Assembly: GCA_031265965.1 (NCBI GenBank)
Contig: JAISBX010000119.1
Coordinates: 1 to 5,949, forward strand
Length of the DNA stretch: 5,949 nucleotides
DNA from: Oscillospiraceae bacterium
Lineage (GTDB): Bacteria; Bacillota_A; Clostridia; Oscillospirales; Oscillospiraceae
Direction: 5' to 3'
The position numbers and the translations under genes were made by a program. Each line of letters starts with the position of its first letter. The stretch's first letter is position 1. The notes beneath the pieces are model-generated. The model was not told the DNA's origin, made no database searches, and worked only from the letters and a program-made list of their open reading frames with translations. Positions 4,637 to 5,949 of the stretch are shown here, piece by piece.

Positions 4637-5949
4637 ATGAGTGAGCTAAAAGCGAAAAAGTATACCCTGCTGTCAAACATACTGTTCTCCCTGAATACCC
4701 TGCGGCGCGAGAGCCCGGCGACGCTGGCGCGGGCGGCGGTGGGCGTCGTGGCGCGGATAGCGGCGCCGTTCGCCGCTATCCTGCTGCCGAAGCTCGTGCT
4801 CGACGGCTTGACTAACCATGTCTCGCCGGCGGAGTTCATAGCGAGCGTGGGCGGCGGCGCGGCGGCGCTCGCGGCGCTGACATTCCTGCGCGGCTACACG
4901 GACGTCACGCTCAACCCCGGACAGGAGATCGGCATGGCGGGCGTAAACGCGGCAGTGACGACTATGGCGGTCAAGAAGATAGATATGGACTTCGAGCTGC
5001 TGAGCGACCCGGAGGTGAAGAAGCTCGAGGACAAGGCCGGACAGGCGCTCGGAAGCAACCACACCCCCGCGAACAACCTGCCGGCTTATCTTGCGAACCT
5101 CCTCGTGCAGCTAGGCGGGTTCGCGCTGTATGGCGCTGTGATAGCGTCCGTACACTGGGCAATACTGCCATTGCTCGCTCTGTCGGCGGTCGTCGTCGGA
5201 CTCATGCTCCGCAGGGCGCGCAAGTACGAGGAGGCGCACCGCGAGGAGCTCGACGAGACCGGCATGAAATTTTTCTATGTCGTGCGCTCGCTGAACGACG
5301 CGGAGCTCGCAAAGGATCTGCGGCTGTACTCCATGATAGGCTGGATCAAAGCAAACGGGAACGCGCTGTTTAAGAAGTACCGCGACCAGTCCGGACGCGT
5401 CGCGGGGCTGAATATGCAGGCGCAGCTCGCCGGCGCTGCCATGGTTCTGCTGCGCGACGGCGCGGCCTACGCCCTGCTGGTGTATCTGCTGCTCAAAGAG
5501 CGCGTGACGCTCGGCGACTTCACGCTGATGTTCGCAGCTATCGGCGCGTTCGCGGGCTGGGTGCAGGGCATCATAGAGCAGGCCGGCGAGACGCTCCGCG
5601 CGAGCGCTCAGCTCGCCGGCTACCGCGAGTATATCGACGTCCCCGACCGCATGAACCGAGGCGCGGGCGCGCCGCTGCCCGATACCGGCGCGCCGCCCGA
5701 GATAGCGCTTGAGAACGTCAGCTACAAATACCCCGGCGCGGACGGCTGCGCGCTCGAAAATATCAGCTTGACTATCCGCGCGGGCGAGCGCCTCGCCGTC
5801 GTCGGCGTGAACGGCGCCGGCAAATCCACGCTCGTCAAGCTGATCTGCGGGCTGTACCGCCCGACCGCCGGCACTATCAAGCTGGACGGTACGGACATAT
5901 CGCGCTTCAACCGCGACGAGTATTACACGCTGTTCACCGCGGTATTTCA
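4637..5949 (+). CDS. ABC exporter half-transporter (membrane domain fused to ATPase), 5' part only
   Basis: The open frame continues past the right edge, giving 437 visible residues of an expected 580-600 or so. Residues 1 to about 340 form an exporter-type membrane domain with hydrophobic segments near 33-55, 68-85, 153-173, 175-193, 264-286 and 293-315. The ATPase domain begins near 354: ENVSYKYPG (359-367) contains the A-loop tyrosine, and GVNGAGKST (390-398) is a clear Walker A with Lys396. The window ends at TAVF plus the first two bases of what should be the Q-loop glutamine. The signature motif, Walker B and H-loop are therefore unseen. GAGGAAGGA at 4617-4625 is the ribosome site; the gap of 11 bases to the ATG is somewhat long. 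The protein must dimerise, with itself or with a second half-transporter that may lie to the right. It probably exports a drug, peptide or lipid; the substrate cannot be read from the sequence. Confidence 0.9.
   Translation, partial: MSELKAKKYTLLSNILFSLNTLRRESPATLARAAVGVVARIAAPFAAILLPKLVLDGLTNHVSPAEFIASVGGGAAALAALTFLRGYTDVTLNPGQEIGMAGVNAAVTTMAVKKIDMDFELLSDPEVKKLEDKAGQALGSNHTPANNLPAYLANLLVQLGGFALYGAVIASVHWAILPLLALSAVVVGLMLRRARKYEEAHREELDETGMKFFYVVRSLNDAELAKDLRLYSMIGWIKANGNALFKKYRDQSGRVAGLNMQAQLAGAAMVLLRDGAAYALLVYLLLKERVTLGDFTLMFAAIGAFAGWVQGIIEQAGETLRASAQLAGYREYIDVPDRMNRGAGAPLPDTGAPPEIALENVSYKYPGADGCALENISLTIRAGERLAVVGVNGAGKSTLVKLICGLYRPTAGTIKLDGTDISRFNRDEYYTLFTAVF

Noticed and set aside
4673..5171. 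Minus-strand open frames opposite the ABC gene
   Set aside because: Their products are low-complexity and basic. The plus-strand frame is open from 4637 to the edge and contains membrane segments and a Walker A motif.

Overview
This 5.9 kb window looks like chromosomal DNA from an anaerobic, fairly GC-rich Bacillota (Clostridia-type) bacterium. That is an inference from four observations: strong Shine-Dalgarno sites, sigma-A-type promoters, a ferredoxin-dependent oxidoreductase subunit, and protein families common in gut Clostridia. Isoleucine ATA codons are frequent in every gene. All coding regions share the same GC-rich style, so nothing points to a recent foreign insert. No tRNA, rRNA, CRISPR array or insertion sequence was seen.

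Layout. (1) Bases 1-320, minus strand: the first 106 codons of a pyruvate/2-oxoacid:ferredoxin oxidoreductase beta subunit (PorB type), running off the left edge. (2) Bases 321-515: an AT-rich divergent intergenic region with a promoter for each direction and a 28-bp inverted repeat just downstream of the rightward -10 box. (3) Bases 516-2265, plus strand: a MarR-family regulator overlapping by 11 bases a MATE multidrug exporter of the MepA type. (4) Bases 2266-2299: a short convergent gap with a GC-rich hairpin that begins on the last base of the first MATE stop codon. (5) Bases 2300-4503, minus strand: a DUF169 protein followed, with a TAATG stop/start overlap, by a second MATE transporter of a different subgroup. 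(6) Bases 4504-4636: a compact divergent promoter region whose two -35 boxes lie only 4 bases apart. (7) Bases 4637-5949, plus strand: the start of an ABC exporter half-transporter (membrane domain fused to ATPase), cut off at its Q-loop by the right edge.

How the parts fit. The window is mainly an export neighbourhood: three different efflux proteins in three transcription units. The MarR-MATE pair looks like a self-contained drug-responsive module, with the regulator probably binding the palindrome in its own promoter and releasing it when a ligand binds. The DUF169-MATE pair is the least understood unit: a soluble, cysteine-containing protein of unknown function is translationally coupled to an exporter, which suggests a shared substrate or stress. 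The ABC gene is transcribed away from that pair and may be co-regulated through the shared promoter region. The PorB gene is central anaerobic metabolism and is probably unrelated to the exporters.
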